A stretch of 64,000 nt of DNA. Origin: JAEZAA01 sp964514485 (GTDB lineage Bacteria; Pseudomonadota; Gammaproteobacteria; Pseudomonadales; Oleiphilaceae). A program made the translations under genes and the position numbers. This document shows positions 61,147 through 64,000 of this stretch, piece by piece. The DNA is taken from positions 1 to 64,000 of the forward strand of contig CAZEWG010000010.1 in NCBI GenBank assembly GCA_964514485.1, written 5' to 3'. The notes beneath the pieces were generated by a model, which did no database searches, was not told the origin of the DNA, and worked only from the letters and a program-made list of their open reading frames with translations. Position 1 is the stretch's first letter. Each line of letters begins with the position of its first letter.

Positions 61147-62507
<1,361 letters not shown>

Positions 62508-62508
<1 letters not shown>

Positions 62509-63764
62509 TGGTGGAAAAGGACGTTGATGTCGCCATTATTGGCGGCGGGATGGTCGGCGCCAGCTTGGCGGTGGCCTTGGCGCGGGCCTGCCCGGAACTG
62601 AGCATTACGGTGCTGGAGGCGGTGGATATGCCGGATACCGGCGCAGAAGCCGGTTTTCAGCCCAGTTACGATATGCGTTCCACCGCGTTGTCCTACGGAA
62701 CCCGTCTGATCTATGAGCAGTTGGGGCTGTGGGATTTACTGCGTGAGCATGTGACCCCCATTGAACGCATTCATGTATCCGATCGCGGCCAGTTTGGCGC
62801 AGCTCGCCTGCAGGCGAGGGACTATCGTCTGGAGGCTCTGGGCTATGTCACACCGAACCAGTGGATGGGACGGGTGCTGTGGGCGGGGCTGAAGCAGTAT
62901 GGCAATATCCAGTTCCGCTGCCCGGTTCAGGTGCGGCGGGTCCAGCACGAGCCCCAGGGGGTTCTGCTGGAGTTGGCGGAGACCGGTGCGACTGAAACGG
63001 TCCAGCGTACCCTGCGTGCCCAGTTGGCGATCCTTGCCGATGGTGGCCGCTCCGGCTTGCGTCAGCAGTTGGGTATCCAGACCGAGAAACGGTCTTATGG
63101 ACAGGTGGCATTGATTACCAACGTCTCCAGCCGCAAGCACCATGAATTCGTCGCCTACGAACGCTTTACCGACCAAGGGCCCATGGCGCTCTTGCCCCTG
63201 GGGGCGGGCAACCTGGAGGATCACCGCTCGGTACTCATCTGGACGTTGCCGGAAGACCGCGCGCAGGAGGTGCTGGAGGCCTGCGATGAGCAATTTCTGG
63301 AGATGCTGGGGGATCGATTTGGCCATCGCCTGGGTGGCTTTGTTCAGGTCGGTTCGCGCCATGTCTATCCGTTAGCCCTGGAGCGGGCACTGGAACAGGT
63401 CCGTCCCGGACTGGTGTTGGTGGGGAATGCCGCCCACTCGTTACACCCCGTGGCGGGGCAGGGGTACAACCTCGCGGTGCGGGAGGTGATGGGGCTGGCG
63501 GAGCTGCTGGCCAAAGCGCACCGCGCCGGACAGTGGCTGGGTGACTTGAGTCTGCTGTCCCGCTACGAGCAGGACCAGCAGGAGGACCAGTTGCGTACCA
63601 TTGTGGCCAGCGACAGCCTGGTCCGCTTGTTCTCCAATGCCAAATTCCCCTTGACCCAGGCCCGTGGCGCGGGGTTGATCACCCTGGATCTGGTCGCCCC
63701 TCTCAAGCAGACGTTTGCTCGCTATGCCATGGGATTGGGTGGCCGAGAGGCAGTATTAGCTTGA
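62508..63764 (+). CDS. ubiH: UbiH-type ubiquinone biosynthesis monooxygenase
   Basis: UbiH is a flavin monooxygenase that hydroxylates the ubiquinone ring (2-octaprenyl-6-methoxyphenol step). The 418-residue protein has the FAD motif VAIIGGGMVGASLAVALARA, the ATALSYGTR-like DMRSTALSYGTRLI motif, and the second FAD motif LVGNAAHSLHPVAGQGYNLAVREV. The ATG overlaps the pepP stop. A second member of the same family follows eight bases later, as in many gammaproteobacteria. Confidence 0.95.
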
Positions 63765-63772
63765 GAGGCATT

Positions 63773-64000
63773 ATGGATTCAACTCCTGAATATGACGTGG
63801 TCATTGTCGGTGGCGGCATGGCCGGCGCAGCCTTGGCCTGTGCCTTGGGACGCGCGGATTGGCGGGTGGCCCTGGTTGATCCCGCGCCACCGGCGCCGTG
63901 GACCGCGGCCCCTGCCCAAGCCAGCCTGACCCCGGAGGACTTTGACCGGCGTGTGGTGGCCCTGACCCGTGCCAGTGAAGAGTTTTTGCGCAGCCTGGGC
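63773..64000 (+). CDS. UbiI/UbiF/VisC-family monooxygenase (cut at window end)
   Basis: From the ATG at 63773 the frame stays open to the window edge (76 codons). It starts with a dinucleotide-binding motif VVIVGGGMAGAALACALG, then RRVVALTRASEEFLRSLG near the end, which corresponds to the conserved RVSALTR-type box of ubiquinone hydroxylases. A start so close to ubiH suggests UbiI or a related hydroxylase. The C-terminal half lies outside the window. Confidence 0.88.
   Translation, partial: MDSTPEYDVVIVGGGMAGAALACALGRADWRVALVDPAPPAPWTAAPAQASLTPEDFDRRVVALTRASEEFLRSLG

Overview
This window looks like a GC-rich chromosomal segment of a gammaproteobacterium, probably of the Pseudomonas / Marinobacter / Hahella / Alcanivorax breadth. 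The evidence is the canonical zapA - 6S RNA - fau block, a ygfB - pepP - ubiH - ubiI-type block, and a desT / desCB acyl desaturase locus arranged as in Pseudomonas. Genes are tightly packed on both strands. I see no rRNA, tRNA, insertion sequence, phage gene or CRISPR array, so this reads as ordinary chromosome with some unusual protein architectures.

Layout. 1-4.6 kb: a cut-off MscS-type channel gene diverges from a three-gene operon (retropepsin-like protease, cysteine-free transglutaminase fused to a membrane domain, ATP-grasp ligase) of the osmotic-tolerance (rlo) type. 4.7-11.1 kb: acyl-CoA ligase, short-chain dehydrogenase, chemotaxis receptor, zinc alcohol dehydrogenase and a small membrane protein. 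11.1-13.5 kb: hybrid histidine kinase with a periplasmic partner of molybdopterin-oxidoreductase-like fold. 13.6-22 kb: CoA-transferase, a two-part hypothetical with an apolipoprotein-like tail, the desT / desCB locus with a readable promoter and operators, a protein with a histone-H1-like tail, and a spermidine-synthase-like protein. 22-28 kb: a large relative of cyanobacterial acyl-ACP reductase behind a hairpin-rich leader, an orphan NarJ-like chaperone, trhO, a 3-methyladenine glycosylase and an M48 lipoprotein. 28-39.4 kb: LOG protein, MATE exporter, several secreted or membrane hypotheticals, a phosphoribosyltransferase fusion and a Na/Pi transporter. 39.7-44.3 kb: a giant P-type ATPase. 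44.3-52.3 kb: slyD, a PilZ protein fused to a second acyl-reductase-like domain, divergent from a membrane GGDEF/EAL protein, then a diacylglycerol-kinase / phosphoesterase pair and a host-attachment protein. 52.4-64 kb: FAD-Rieske oxidoreductase, acyl-CoA dehydrogenase, rpiA, ilvA, fau, 6S RNA, zapA, ygfB, pepP, ubiH and the start of a second Ubi hydroxylase.

The most unusual signal is the pair of proteins related to acyl-[ACP] reductase (22377-24443 and 45997-47325). Both keep a Rossmann glycine motif and the cysteine that is catalytic in the cyanobacterial enzyme. One carries an N-terminal PilZ (c-di-GMP) domain and lies head to head with a likely c-di-GMP phosphodiesterase, which suggests c-di-GMP control of an acyl-reductase-like enzyme. 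All family assignments come from reading motifs by eye; no database search was run.
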